Part shown: piece after piece, positions 1 through 9,500 of the stretch
Layout of the letters: each line of letters begins with the position of its first letter
How positions within the stretch are numbered: position 1 is the stretch's first letter
Source of the DNA: JBFGFX01 sp965232455
GTDB taxonomy: Bacteria > Pseudomonadota > Gammaproteobacteria > Steroidobacterales > Woeseiaceae
NCBI GenBank assembly: GCA_965232455.1
Contig: OZ246981.1
Location: forward strand, 1-64,000
Reading direction: 5' to 3'
Length of the DNA: 64,000 bases
Made by a program: the position numbers and the translations under genes
The notes under the pieces: model-generated
Told to the model about the DNA's origin: nothing
Seen by the model: the letters and a program-made list of their open reading frames with translations, nothing else
Database searches by the model: none

Positions 1-2
1 CG

Positions 3-233
3 TTGCTGGGCCTGGTGTGGTTGTACCGCAACGGCGTGTCTCCGCTGTTGGGCGCAAACTGCCGCTTTCATCCCACCTGCTCGGCCTACGCCGAAGAGGC
101 GCTGCGAAGGTACGGCGGATTTCGCGGTGGCTGGTTGGCCCTGCGGCGCATCGCGCGATGCCATCCCTGGGGCGGGTCGGGATACGATCCGGTGCCCGGC
201 GTGCGGGAAGAGGCCGATGATGACCGTCCGTGA
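3..233 (+). CDS. yidD: YidD membrane protein insertion efficiency factor, 5' end outside the window
   Basis: YidD is a small inner-face membrane protein that helps YidC/Sec insert membrane proteins. The 76 visible residues carry the family pattern: SPLLG, then CRFHPTCSAYAEEAL with Cys20 and Cys26, a later RCHP containing Cys53, and a closing YDPVP. The reading frame is open to the left edge, so the TTG at position 3 is probably not the start; family members usually have a few more N-terminal residues. The usual rnpA/yidC neighbours are not seen downstream. The 3' end overlaps the next gene by about 17 nt, suggesting cotranscription. Confidence 0.88.
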   Translation: MLGLVWLYRNGVSPLLGANCRFHPTCSAYAEEALRRYGGFRGGWLALRRIARCHPWGGSGYDPVPGVREEADDDRP

Positions 234-1287
234 GCTGTTTCGTGAGATGGCTTACCCAATCGCCGACACGGCTGTCCTGACGGCGCTCATCGCGTTTTTC
301 CTGCTCATCGAATTCGCGAAGCTCGTGTATTTCCTGCTCATACGAATCGCGCCGGTCGCCGGTTTTCTGGTCATCTTCCTGGCAATCATCATTCTGCCCG
401 CGATGTTTCGATTCCTGATGACGGTAATGGATGCGCGCATCGGAGGTCGCAGGACGGAGCCGCTTGGCATCGAGGTGTTCAACTGGATCGTCGGCGCGCG
501 GGCCGTGATGCCCATTGCATGGCTGCTCGCTGCGATTTGGGCGTTGATCGCGGTGACACGCTATTTTGGACCGCTTGCGGCCTTGCCGTTGGGGTTTTTG
601 GCGCTGTTTCTGTATCCGGCGTCGATGGGGGTTCTGGCCCTGACGGGGTCGGCGGTTGGCAGCGTCAATCCACTGGCGTTGATTGCGCTGATCCGCATCT
701 GCGGTCCGGTCTATCTCCTCACTATTGCCGTCCCCGTTGGACTCGCCGCGGTTGTTTACCTGTTCGGCCGAGCCGGTTTGCCGCCGTTCGTGTTGGAATT
801 CGCGATGGTCTACCTGGTGTTTTTGCTGTTCTCCCTGACCGGTGCGATCGTGGGCAAACGTGATGCGGTCAAGCATGTCGACTATCTCAATCCGCAGGAG
901 CCTGATCAGGCCGCCGTCGACGCTCTGGCGGAGAGAGAAAGGATCAATATTCTCAACCATGCCTACGGGCTGATAAGCCGAGGTAACCGGGAAGGGGGGA
1001 TGTCGCACATCCAGGCCCATCTCGACAATTCTCCGTCAATCGCCGATGACTACCGGTGGTTTTTCGAGGGGATGTTGCGCTGGGAGGAGACGGACCCTGC
1101 GTTGGTTTTCGCGCAGCGTTATCTGTCCTACCTGTTGGACGCGGGCGAACAGGTTATGGCGCTGAAGCTGCTGTCCCGCTGTACGCTCGAAGACCCCCGG
1201 TTTCGGCCGCGCCCAGAAGACCGCGCTCGGATGCGCGAACTTGCGCAGGCCTACGGTCGGGACGATCTGGGCAAAATGCTGTCCTAG
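217..1287 (+). CDS. Polytopic membrane protein of unknown function with a soluble C-terminal domain
   Basis: I do not recognise this protein. The start is taken at the ATG-ATG pair at 217/220, preceded by GGAAGAGG at 206-213, giving about 356 residues. The N-terminal 210 residues hold about six strongly hydrophobic stretches (for example around residues 15-35, 40-62, 90-112 and 117-140). The last 120 or so residues are soluble, charged and helix-rich, with a pattern compatible with TPR-like helical hairpins. It overlaps the end of yidD. The following 195 nt, to the next gene, contain no feature I can identify. Confidence 0.7.
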   Translation: MMTVRELFREMAYPIADTAVLTALIAFFLLIEFAKLVYFLLIRIAPVAGFLVIFLAIIILPAMFRFLMTVMDARIGGRRTEPLGIEVFNWIVGARAVMPIAWLLAAIWALIAVTRYFGPLAALPLGFLALFLYPASMGVLALTGSAVGSVNPLALIALIRICGPVYLLTIAVPVGLAAVVYLFGRAGLPPFVLEFAMVYLVFLLFSLTGAIVGKRDAVKHVDYLNPQEPDQAAVDALAERERINILNHAYGLISRGNREGGMSHIQAHLDNSPSIADDYRWFFEGMLRWEETDPALVFAQRYLSYLLDAGEQVMALKLLSRCTLEDPRFRPRPEDRARMRELAQAYGRDDLGKMLS

Positions 1288-1482
1288 GCCTTGATCGTCG
1301 GGTCTTGACGGAGTCCGGGGTTCCGCACGGATCGACATAAATTCGCGGCCGGGTGCTGTTTTCGACCGTCGCTTGCCGTTATGCTCGAAGCATGCGCCGA
1401 GACCGCGACGTCGGGCGGCGTGGGCCGGAACGCTGTAACCGGCAGCAAATACATTAAAAACAATGGCTTACTGATTAGAGGA

Positions 1483-1743
1483 ATGAACAAGAAGTTACTC
1501 TCGATACTTTGTTGCCCGATTACCCACCGGCAGTTGCTGCTGGCGAAGCGGGACGTCGTGAAGCAGCTCAACGCGGCTATCCGGGAGGGTGAAGTCACCA
1601 ACCGGGACGGCGCGGTGCTGGCCGATACCGTTGACGAGGCGCTGGTTACCGATGACGGCAAACTCCTTTATCCCGTTGAAAACGGTATTCCGGTGCTTCT
1701 CGAGGGTGAATCGATCAACGTCGAGCAGTTCGGAAATGACTGA
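1483..1743 (+). CDS. Trm112/YcaR-like (UPF0434) small protein
   Basis: An 86-residue protein of the Trm112/YcaR type. The N-terminus (MNKKLLSILCCPITHRQL) matches the family's 'L..L.CP' opening, and the C-terminal LLYPVENGIPVLLEGE is the family signature 'YPI.dGIPvLL'. The second CxxC half of the zinc knuckle is not evident and there is an unusually long central linker. The ATG at 1483 follows GAGGA very closely (about one base), an awkward ribosome-binding spacing, but no better in-frame start is visible. It sits 66 nt before holA on the same strand. Its molecular role in bacteria is not established. Confidence 0.72.
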   Translation: MNKKLLSILCCPITHRQLLLAKRDVVKQLNAAIREGEVTNRDGAVLADTVDEALVTDDGKLLYPVENGIPVLLEGESINVEQFGND

Positions 1744-1809
1744 CGGCATTCTGGTTGGCCCGGCTACCACGAGGTATCATGGGCCGCACATGTATCAAAC
1801 TTCGCCTGC

Positions 1810-2829
1810 GTGAAAATTCCGGCCAATAGGCTCTCTGGCCACCTGAGAGAGTCGCTTCTTCCCTGTTATCTGGTTTCCGGTGACGAACCCCTGCTTGTCC
1901 AGGAGTCGCTGGACGCCATTCGGGCCGCGGCGCGAAAAAACGGGTTTGACAGCCGGGATCTTTACGTTCAGATGCAGGGTTTCGATTGGAAGGAGCTGGC
2001 CGCCACGGGCTTCGAGCTTTCGCTTTTCTCGAGACGACGAATTGTCGAACTGCGCCTGCCGACCGGCAAGCCGGGCCGGGAAGGCGGCGCGGCGATTATC
2101 GAACTGGCGGAGAAAGCGGGTGAGGACCTGCTGTTTGTCGTGCAGACGCCGAAGCTCGATCGCAACACCGCCAACGCGAAGTGGGCCAAGTCGCTGGATG
2201 CGCTCGGCGGCACGGTCCAGGTATGGCCGATCAGTCCGCGCGATTTGCCGGCCTGGATCGCTGCGCGAATGCAACAGAGCGGGCTCTCGCCCGACCGCGA
2301 CGCCGTGCGGATGATAGCGGATCGCGTCGAGGGCAACCTGCTCGCCGCTCAACAGGAAATCGAGAAGCTCCGCTTGCTGCTGGGCGAGGGGACGGTTTCG
2401 GCCGAGGACGTCAATCGAGCGGTTGCCGACAGCAGCCGATTTGACGTCTATCAGCTGGTAGACGCGGCCCTGATGGGAGATACCCCACGGGCGCTTCGCA
2501 TCCTGGATGGCGTGCACGCGGAGGGCGTCGACGCGGTCATCGTAGTCTGGGCGCTGACGCGAGAACTGAGAGTGCTCGCCAGGCTTGCGGAATCGGTGGA
2601 GTCGGGAGGGAACCTCGGCGCCGCGTTGCAGAAATCCGGCGTCTGGCGTAATCGGCAGAACATCGTCAGAGCCTGCGTGGGCCGGCATTCTTTGGCGGGC
2701 TTTCACGCGATGATCCAGGCCAGCCGAATCGCGGATGCGGCCGCCAAAGGACAAATGGCCGGGGACGCCTGGCAGCTCGCCACCAATCTCGTGTGGCGGC
2801 TGTCGGCCGACAGACGAGTCGCCGCTTGA
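1810..2829 (+). CDS. holA: DNA polymerase III subunit delta
   Basis: HolA is the delta subunit of the clamp-loader complex and opens the beta sliding clamp. The 339-residue length is close to E. coli HolA (343). The sequence has the expected 'YLVSGDEPLLVQESLDAIR' opening near residue 20, a central EGNLLAAQQEIEKL stretch and a C-terminal helical collar domain (VWRNRQN, LATNLVWRLS). The start is a GTG. Downstream spacing to nadD is 19 nt, giving the conserved holA-nadD order. The lptE gene that often precedes holA is absent here. Confidence 0.93.
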   Translation: MKIPANRLSGHLRESLLPCYLVSGDEPLLVQESLDAIRAAARKNGFDSRDLYVQMQGFDWKELAATGFELSLFSRRRIVELRLPTGKPGREGGAAIIELAEKAGEDLLFVVQTPKLDRNTANAKWAKSLDALGGTVQVWPISPRDLPAWIAARMQQSGLSPDRDAVRMIADRVEGNLLAAQQEIEKLRLLLGEGTVSAEDVNRAVADSSRFDVYQLVDAALMGDTPRALRILDGVHAEGVDAVIVVWALTRELRVLARLAESVESGGNLGAALQKSGVWRNRQNIVRACVGRHSLAGFHAMIQASRIADAAAKGQMAGDAWQLATNLVWRLSADRRVAA

Positions 2830-2848
2830 CGGGGCAAGGAGAAGCGAA

Positions 2849-3526
2849 TTGAGCGCAATGGGCGTATTTGGTGGCACCTTCGATCCGATCCACTACGGAC
2901 ACCTGCGTACGGCCTTCGAGGTGTTGCAGGCGCTGCGTTTCGACGAGGTTCGGTTTATGCCCTGCGGCACGCCGCCGCACAGAGGATCCACCGTCGCACC
3001 CGATGAGCAGCGTCTTGCAATGGTGCGCGCGGCTACCGAAGGCCAGCGCGGGTTTGTCGTGGATGAAAGGGAACTTTCTCGTGACGGGCCATCTTATTCC
3101 GTAGATACCTTGTCCGCGTTGCGCGGCGAATTTCCGCTGCGACCGATTGCGCTGATTATTGGTATGGATGCGTTTCTCGGCTTGCCGAAGTGGTATCAGT
3201 GGCGTGAAATCCTGCAGCTGGCGCATATCGTCGTCGCGCATCGACCCGGTTGGCGCGCACCGGATATTGGCCCGCTCGGTGAATTGCTGGCGGACCGCGG
3301 GACTCATCGTATCGGCGATCTGCACCAGGCGATGTCCGGGCACATATACATACTCGACGTAACCCAGCTCGAAATTTCGTCGACCGAGATACGCGAACTG
3401 GTGTCCGCCGGCAGGGACCCGCGTTTCCTGATGCCCGATGCCGTGCGTGAAATTATCCGGCAGAGCGGCTGTTACGAGGATGCGGTGAAAGATGAGGCGG
3501 AAAACCAGCGGAGTGCGGACAGCTAA
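2849..3526 (+). CDS. nadD: Nicotinate-nucleotide adenylyltransferase
   Basis: NadD adenylates nicotinate mononucleotide in NAD synthesis. The N-terminal GVFGGTFDPIHYGHLR carries the nucleotidyltransferase (H/T)xGH signature, and ISSTEIRELV near the C-terminus is the second active-site motif. I chose the TTG at 2849 because AAGGAG (2836-2841) lies 7 nt upstream; the nearby ATG at 2858 would sit about 16 nt from that site. This gives 225 residues, a normal length. It lies between holA and rsfS, as in many gammaproteobacteria. Confidence 0.94.
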   Translation: MSAMGVFGGTFDPIHYGHLRTAFEVLQALRFDEVRFMPCGTPPHRGSTVAPDEQRLAMVRAATEGQRGFVVDERELSRDGPSYSVDTLSALRGEFPLRPIALIIGMDAFLGLPKWYQWREILQLAHIVVAHRPGWRAPDIGPLGELLADRGTHRIGDLHQAMSGHIYILDVTQLEISSTEIRELVSAGRDPRFLMPDAVREIIRQSGCYEDAVKDEAENQRSADS

Positions 3527-3542
3527 TGGTTCGGAACAGGCA

Positions 3543-3896
3543 ATGAACAGCGAAGAACTCACCAATCTGGTCGTCGATGCTCTCGAAGAGGTCAAGGCGC
3601 AGGACATCATCAAGCTCGACGTGCGAGACCAAACGACCGTTACGGACTACATGATCGTCGCCAGCGGCACGTCGAACAGGCATGTCAAAGCGCTGGCGGA
3701 GGCCGTGTCCGAAAAGTCTCGGCGGGCGGGTCATCGCCCGGCGGGCATCGAAGGGGCGGAGGGCAGCGAATGGGTGCTCATCGATCTGCAGGACACGCTC
3801 GTGCACGTCATGCTCCCCAGGGTCCGCGAATTCTACAATCTCGAGAAACTCTGGTCCTTGCGCCCGGCCGGTGATGCGGTGGCGACCGACGGTTGA
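3543..3896 (+). CDS. rsfS: Ribosomal silencing factor RsfS
   Basis: RsfS (Iojap family) binds ribosomal protein L14 and blocks subunit joining during nutrient limitation. The 117-residue product shows the family core: DIIKLDVRDQTTVTDYMIVASGTSNRH, then GSEWVLIDLQDTLVHVML, and a C-terminal REFYNLEKLW. The ATG at 3543 is preceded by GGAACAGG. It begins 17 nt after nadD and ends 3 nt before rlmH, so all are probably one transcript. Confidence 0.94.
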   Translation: MNSEELTNLVVDALEEVKAQDIIKLDVRDQTTVTDYMIVASGTSNRHVKALAEAVSEKSRRAGHRPAGIEGAEGSEWVLIDLQDTLVHVMLPRVREFYNLEKLWSLRPAGDAVATDG

Positions 3897-3899
3897 GCG

Positions 3900-4370
3900 A
3901 TGCACATTCGTATCCTAGCGGTAGGCGGCCGCCAACCGACCTGGGTCAACGACGCGTTCGACGGTTATGCATCGCGTTTGCCGCGACAATGGCGATTTCA
4001 GCTGAAGACGTTACCGACAGCGGCCCGCGGCAAAAATCAAAACGCCGATGCGGCCGTTCGTGCCGAGGGTAAGTCGATCCTGGCGGAGCTCAAACGAGGC
4101 GAGCGCGTGGTCGTTCTCGATGAACGCGGCGAGCAGTGCGGCAGCACCGTGCTCGCGGATCGGCTCGCGGATTGGCAGGCGGACGGTCGCGACCTGTGTT
4201 TTGTGATCGGCGGGCCGGATGGTCTCTCCCCGGAGTGCGTTGCCAGCGCGGATCGGCGCTGGTCGCTGTCGCGGCTGACACTTCCGCACGGCCTCGTCCG
4301 CGTGCTGTTGGTCGAGCAGCTTTACCGAGCCTGGTCGCTCAGCGCCGGGCATCCCTATCACCGGGCGTAA
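3900..4370 (+). CDS. rlmH: 23S rRNA pseudouridine-1915 N3-methyltransferase (SPOUT family)
   Basis: RlmH methylates pseudouridine 1915 in helix 69 of 23S rRNA. The 156-residue length matches the family (155 in E. coli). SPOUT-knot motifs are clear: FVIGGPDGLS for AdoMet binding, LTLPHGLVRVLLVEQLYRAW, and the C-terminal HPYHRA that inserts into the partner's active site. It is adjacent to rsfS, the classic pairing. Confidence 0.96.
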   Translation: MHIRILAVGGRQPTWVNDAFDGYASRLPRQWRFQLKTLPTAARGKNQNADAAVRAEGKSILAELKRGERVVVLDERGEQCGSTVLADRLADWQADGRDLCFVIGGPDGLSPECVASADRRWSLSRLTLPHGLVRVLLVEQLYRAWSLSAGHPYHRA

Positions 4371-4376
4371 GCGGGC

Positions 4377-4973
4377 ATGGCGGGTCGTGCAAGGCAGCTG
4401 CATCTGGCGTCGGGCTCACCCCGCCGTCGCGAGATCCTCTCCGCGCTGGGGCTCTCGTTCACGTTCGGCGGCGCTGACGTCGACGAATCGCGTTTGCCGG
4501 GCGAGAGTCCCGGGGCCATGGTGGTTCGCCTGGCCACAGCCAAGGCAAGAGCGGCAACGACCGGGGCCCGCGTGACCGTCGGCGCAGATACCGCCGTCGT
4601 GCTCGGCGACCGGGTTTTCGGTAAACCACGCTCCGAGGAAGAGGGGGTCGGCATGCTGTTGGCGCTGTCCGGACGCTGCCATGACGTGTTGACCGGCGTG
4701 GCGGTGCGAACGGGATCGGACGTTTCTACGGTGATGTCCCGTTCCGAAGTTCGTTTTCGGGACATCGATCCGGAAGAGGCGGCCAAATACTGGCAGAGTG
4801 GGGAACCTCGTGACAAGGCGGGTTCTTACGCTATCCAGGGCAAGGGCGGTGTGTTCGTGGCCGATCTGCGTGGCAGCTACTCGGGTGTCGTGGGTCTGCC
4901 GGTGTTCGAGACGGTCCAATTACTGGGTGCTGCCGGGATTGACGTACTGCAAGACGCGGGTGTTGAGTCGTGA
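4377..4973 (+). CDS. maf: Maf/YhdE nucleoside triphosphate pyrophosphatase (dTTP/UTP type)
   Basis: Maf-family house-cleaning pyrophosphatase of 198 residues. It has the N-terminal SGSPRRREIL phosphate-binding motif, the catalytic GADTAV and the KPRSEEEG motif. The C-terminal SYSGVVGLPVFET resembles the YhdE branch, which hydrolyses dTTP, UTP and modified pyrimidine nucleotides, rather than the YceF branch; the neighbour rng supports the YhdE assignment. The stop codon overlaps the GTG of rng (GTGA at 4970-4973), indicating translational coupling. Confidence 0.92.
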   Translation: MAGRARQLHLASGSPRRREILSALGLSFTFGGADVDESRLPGESPGAMVVRLATAKARAATTGARVTVGADTAVVLGDRVFGKPRSEEEGVGMLLALSGRCHDVLTGVAVRTGSDVSTVMSRSEVRFRDIDPEEAAKYWQSGEPRDKAGSYAIQGKGGVFVADLRGSYSGVVGLPVFETVQLLGAAGIDVLQDAGVES

Positions 4974-6472
4974 CCGAAGAGTTATCCAAAGAAGATTCGT
5001 CGAAAGAAGAGATACTGGTCAACGTCACCCCGCGCGAGGTCCGAGCGGCCTTGCTCGAAAACGGCGTTCTTCAGGAGGTCTACGTCGAACGGGCCATTCG
5101 ACGTGGCCTGATCAGCAACATTTACAAGGGCAAGGTTTCGCGCGTGCTGCCGGGCATGCAGGCCGCGTTCGTGGATATTGGTCTCGAGCGCACGGCGTTC
5201 CTGCATGCGTCGGGCATCGTGCAGCGTGATCCGGACAACGGCAACGGGACGGGGCAGACACTGCCGGACATTCGTGAACTCACCCGGGAAGGCGACGAAG
5301 TGCTGGTGCAGGTCGTCAAAGATCCGCTCGGCACGAAGGGTGCGCGGCTGACGACGTTTATCACGTTGCCGTCCCGCTTTCTGGTGCTGCTGCCCGCCGG
5401 CAGCGGCGTCGGTGTTTCGGCGCGGATCGACGACGAGGACGAGCGCGAGCGGCTCCGCGGCATGGTCGCGGACCAGCTCGGTGAGGACGACGCCGAGGGC
5501 GGCGTCATTATTCGCACCGCGGCGGAGGGCGCCAGTTACGAGGCGCTGCGGGCCGATTTGAAGTTCTTGCGCAAACTCTGGTCCGTCGTTCAGCTCCAGT
5601 GCAGCAAAGCCAAGGTAAAAACGCTGGTACATGAGGATTTGCCGCTGCCGATCCGGGTATTGCGAGACCTGGTCACGAGTGACGTGGAAAGAATCCTGGT
5701 CGACTCGAAGGACGATTTCGAGAAGATGAAGACGTTTGCAGCAAGTTTTTTACCCGAGATAGAGCCGATGCTCGAGCACTACACCCGCCGGCGACCGATT
5801 TTCGATCTGCACGGCATCGAGGACGAGATCCGCAAGGCGTTGAAGCGAAGCATACCGCTGAAATCCGGCGGCTACGTCATATTCGACCAGACGGAGGCGA
5901 TGACGACGGTAGACGTAAACACCGGCGGTTACGTGGGTCACCGGAATCTCGAAGAGACGATCTATCGCACCAACCTCGAAGCCGCCGTAGCTATCGCACG
6001 CCAGCTTCGGCTGCGCAATCTGGGCGGCATCATCATTGTCGACTTCATCGACATGGAGGAGGAGGACCATCGCCGACGGGTGATGGAAGTGTTTGAGCAG
6101 TCGATGGCGGGCGATCACGCGCGCCATCAGATTACACCGGTTTCGCCGCTCGGGCTCGTCGAAATGACGCGCAAACGAACTCGCGAAAGCTTGCAGAATA
6201 TTCTCTGCGAGAATTGTCCAAACTGCGACGGGCACGGATTCGTGATGACTACCGCATCCGTTTGTTTCGAGATCTTCAGAGAGATTCTCAGGCAGCACCG
6301 GCAGTTCACGTTCGATGAGGTGCTCGTGCTCGCACACGAGGACGTCATTGAACTGTTGCTCGATGAAGAATCGAATGGACTCGCAGAGATAGAAGAGCAG
6401 ATTGGCAAGAGGATACGGCTGCAACCTGAAACCTTATACTTGAGGGATCAGTTCGACGTCGTTCTGATTTGA
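4970..6472 (+). CDS. rng: Ribonuclease G
   Basis: RNase G is the single-strand endoribonuclease that matures the 5' end of 16S rRNA and turns over some mRNAs. The 500-residue protein has an S1 domain (about residues 38-125), the catalytic RNase E/G core with metal-binding Asp in FDQTEAMTTVDVNTG and IIIVDFIDM, and the zinc-link cysteines CENCPNCDG. The large C-terminal scaffold of RNase E is absent, which separates it from rne. The GTG start overlaps the maf stop; yhdP follows as in E. coli. Confidence 0.95.
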   Translation: MTEELSKEDSSKEEILVNVTPREVRAALLENGVLQEVYVERAIRRGLISNIYKGKVSRVLPGMQAAFVDIGLERTAFLHASGIVQRDPDNGNGTGQTLPDIRELTREGDEVLVQVVKDPLGTKGARLTTFITLPSRFLVLLPAGSGVGVSARIDDEDERERLRGMVADQLGEDDAEGGVIIRTAAEGASYEALRADLKFLRKLWSVVQLQCSKAKVKTLVHEDLPLPIRVLRDLVTSDVERILVDSKDDFEKMKTFAASFLPEIEPMLEHYTRRRPIFDLHGIEDEIRKALKRSIPLKSGGYVIFDQTEAMTTVDVNTGGYVGHRNLEETIYRTNLEAAVAIARQLRLRNLGGIIIVDFIDMEEEDHRRRVMEVFEQSMAGDHARHQITPVSPLGLVEMTRKRTRESLQNILCENCPNCDGHGFVMTTASVCFEIFREILRQHRQFTFDEVLVLAHEDVIELLLDEESNGLAEIEEQIGKRIRLQPETLYLRDQFDVVLI

Positions 6473-6513
6473 CGACGGGAGCTGTTGGCAGGCCCTAAAA
6501 CGAATTGCAGGAC

Positions 6514-9500
6514 ATGAAACAGCTGATAAGACGCCTACTCAATTTTGTGGCCTATGCCGCCGCTGGCGGCGTCATATTGCTTGCGATATTCGTAGGTTTG
6601 TTCCGGCTGTTCCTGCCTCGCCTGCCGGAGTACCAGGAAGACATCAAAGTTTGGGCGAGCACCGCGATCGGCATGCAGGTCGAGTTCTCCGGAATGAATG
6701 CACGCTGGCGCCTGAGCGGCCCCGAATTGAATTTCTATGCCGCCGAGCTGGCGCTTCCGGGCGCCGAAGAGAGCCTCCTGCAAGCGGCCGAGGTAACCGT
6801 CGGCGTCGGCTTGTTGCGCCTGTTATTCGACCGCACCCTGGTCGTCGATCGGATACTCGTGCGCGAGACGGATCTTCAGTTCGAGCGTACGGAGGCTGAC
6901 GGCGTCCTGATGCAGGGCGTCTCTCTGAAAGACCTGGCGGCGCTCGTGCCCGAATCGAACGAAGCGAGCGACGTTGTCGTGATAGGCCAGGACATCGCGG
7001 TCAGCTATCGCGAGCCGGGCGCGGATCGGCTTGTTTCGTTCGATATCGCTCTGCTCGAAGCGTCGCGTGACAGCAGGGAGCTGACCGTGGAAGCCTCGAT
7101 CGATCTCGAAGAGGGTTTTGGCAGCCGTCTCGACGTCTCCGCAGATCAGCGGATTACGAACGGCCCGGACGAGCAGGTTTGGCAGCTCTATTTCGAGGGC
7201 CGATCGCTGTCGCTTGCCCGCTGGTCGAGCCTGGCGCCGGTCGATTTCGCACCCGTTGTCAGCGGTTCGGGAGACTTGAGCCTGTGGGTAGAGCTGTCAA
7301 AAAACGGAGTCGAAAAAGCATCGGCCAACCTGGCGGTCGATAGTCTTTCGATCGAAGGCGCCGATCGCGGTGCGCCGTTTGACGTCGAGGGAAGGTTCGA
7401 GTTCTCCAATTCCGACGATGGCGTTCTGTTTGCAGCCGAGAACTTTCGACTGCGAACCGTTGACGGCGAATGGCCGCGATCGAGCATCCACGTTCAGGTC
7501 GATACCGGTCCCGATGCGCGATTCGACGCCGTCAACGCCGATGCGTCGTTTCTGAGGTTGGACGATATCGCCTACTTTTCACCCTGGCTGCCGCAGGCGG
7601 CGCGCGAGGTTTACCAGGATTTTCGTCCGGCCGGCGCCGTCAGCCAACTCGAAATTGACATGTCGCGCCTGGGTTCCGACGATCGGCAATTTGACGTAGG
7701 GGCGGTTTTCGACCAGGCGGGATTCAGCGCTAAGGACAATTTTCCGGGTGTCAGAAATTTCAGCGGCAGCGTGCGCGCCAACGGCGCCGGCGGCCGGGTG
7801 GAATTCGATTCCAGCAATCTGCGTCTCGACATACCCCAATACGTTTCGGACACGGTGGTTTTCGACGACGCGATCGGTACGATTATCTGGCGCCGCAGCG
7901 GGGAAAACCTGACGGTGTTGTCCGACCGAATGCAATTGCGCAACGCCGATTTCGACAGTCAGAGCAGTTTGCAGGTGACCGTTGCGGGACGGGACGCGAC
8001 GCCCGTGGTCGATCTGGAAAGCAGTTGGAGCATCAACGACGTTGCGTCCGCGAAACGATTTTTGCCGGAACCGATTATCGCACCGCCGCTGTTCAGGTGG
8101 CTGAACTCGGCGTTGGTGTCGGGGAGCATGACCCGTGGCAGTACCGTCCTGAAAGGGCCGCTGGACAAGTTTCCGTTCGACAATGGCGAAGGGCAGTTTC
8201 GCGTCGAGGCGCGCATGGAAAACGCCGTGATGCTTTACGCCAACAACTGGCCGGAAGCAGACATTCAGAGCATGGATATCGTGATGGACGGCATGCGTCT
8301 CTACTCGGAAAGGAACACGGCGGTGACCGCCGGAAACAACACGTCGAACGCGCACGTGGAAATCGCCGATTTACGCGATCCGGTACTGACCATCAGCTCG
8401 TTTTCGACCGGGACGCTGGCATCGATTCGCGACTACGTCAGGCGCAGTCCGATATCGCAGGTATTCGGCGGACAAATCGACAGGGTAGAGGTTGGCGGCG
8501 ATGCATCGCTCGGCCTGGAATTGACGTATCCGCTCAAGGATCGGGAGAACTACGATTTCAGCACGCGGGTGCAGGTCAGCGACGGCTCGCTGACCCTGCT
8601 CGGTTTTGCGCCCGCGGTATCGGAACTCAACGGGATAGTGAACATCTCCCGCGAGGAGGTGACTTCCGAGTCTCTCTTCGGACAGTTCCTCGGCCAGCCC
8701 GTCCTGATCGAGTTGACGGGAAACGGCGGCGAGGCGAGTTCCTATGGCGTCATCGCAAACGCCGTTGGGACAATTACCGCGGCGGGTCTGGTGGACGAGC
8801 TCGGCGCTCCGCTTGGTGGCTACGTCTCAGGCGAGAGTGCGTATGACGCGAGTATTCGATTCCCCCGCTCCGGGCTTGAGCAGCCCGTGCCGCTGCAGAT
8901 TATCGTGAGTAGCGATCTCGACGGGATTTCCGTCGACTTGCCGGCTCCGTTACACAAGCCGGTCGACGCCGAATACCCGCTGTCGCTGCTGATCGAGTTT
9001 CCGGAGCCGGGCCTCATAAGGTCGAACGGAACCCTGGGCGACGAGATTCGGTGGGGGGGGGATTTTCGCGGTGTCGACGGCGGTTGGGATTTCGACCGCG
9101 GCGTTGTCGCCTTCGGCGGCGACTATCCGGATTATCCCGGGTTGCGGGGGCTGCATATCCAGGGTCAGATGGATGAGCTGCGTTTCGAGGACTGGCTGGC
9201 CGTGACGCGGACGGGTGACGGCGATGCGCGTTTCGGTGATCGTATCCGCTCGATCGATCTGACGATCGACAGTCTTTTCATTTTCGGTCAACACCTCGTG
9301 GACCATCGCGTCATTGTCGACCGCGGCGGCAACGAGTGGTTCGTTCGCGCGGACGGTGATTCGGTTAACGGGACGGTGACCGTACCTTACGACCTGAACG
9401 GTGATCAGGCGATCACCTTGGACATGCGGACCCTGATTTTGCCCGGCCAGGACGATGCGAACGGCATCCCGGTGCGCAACGCGACAACGATGCTGGATCC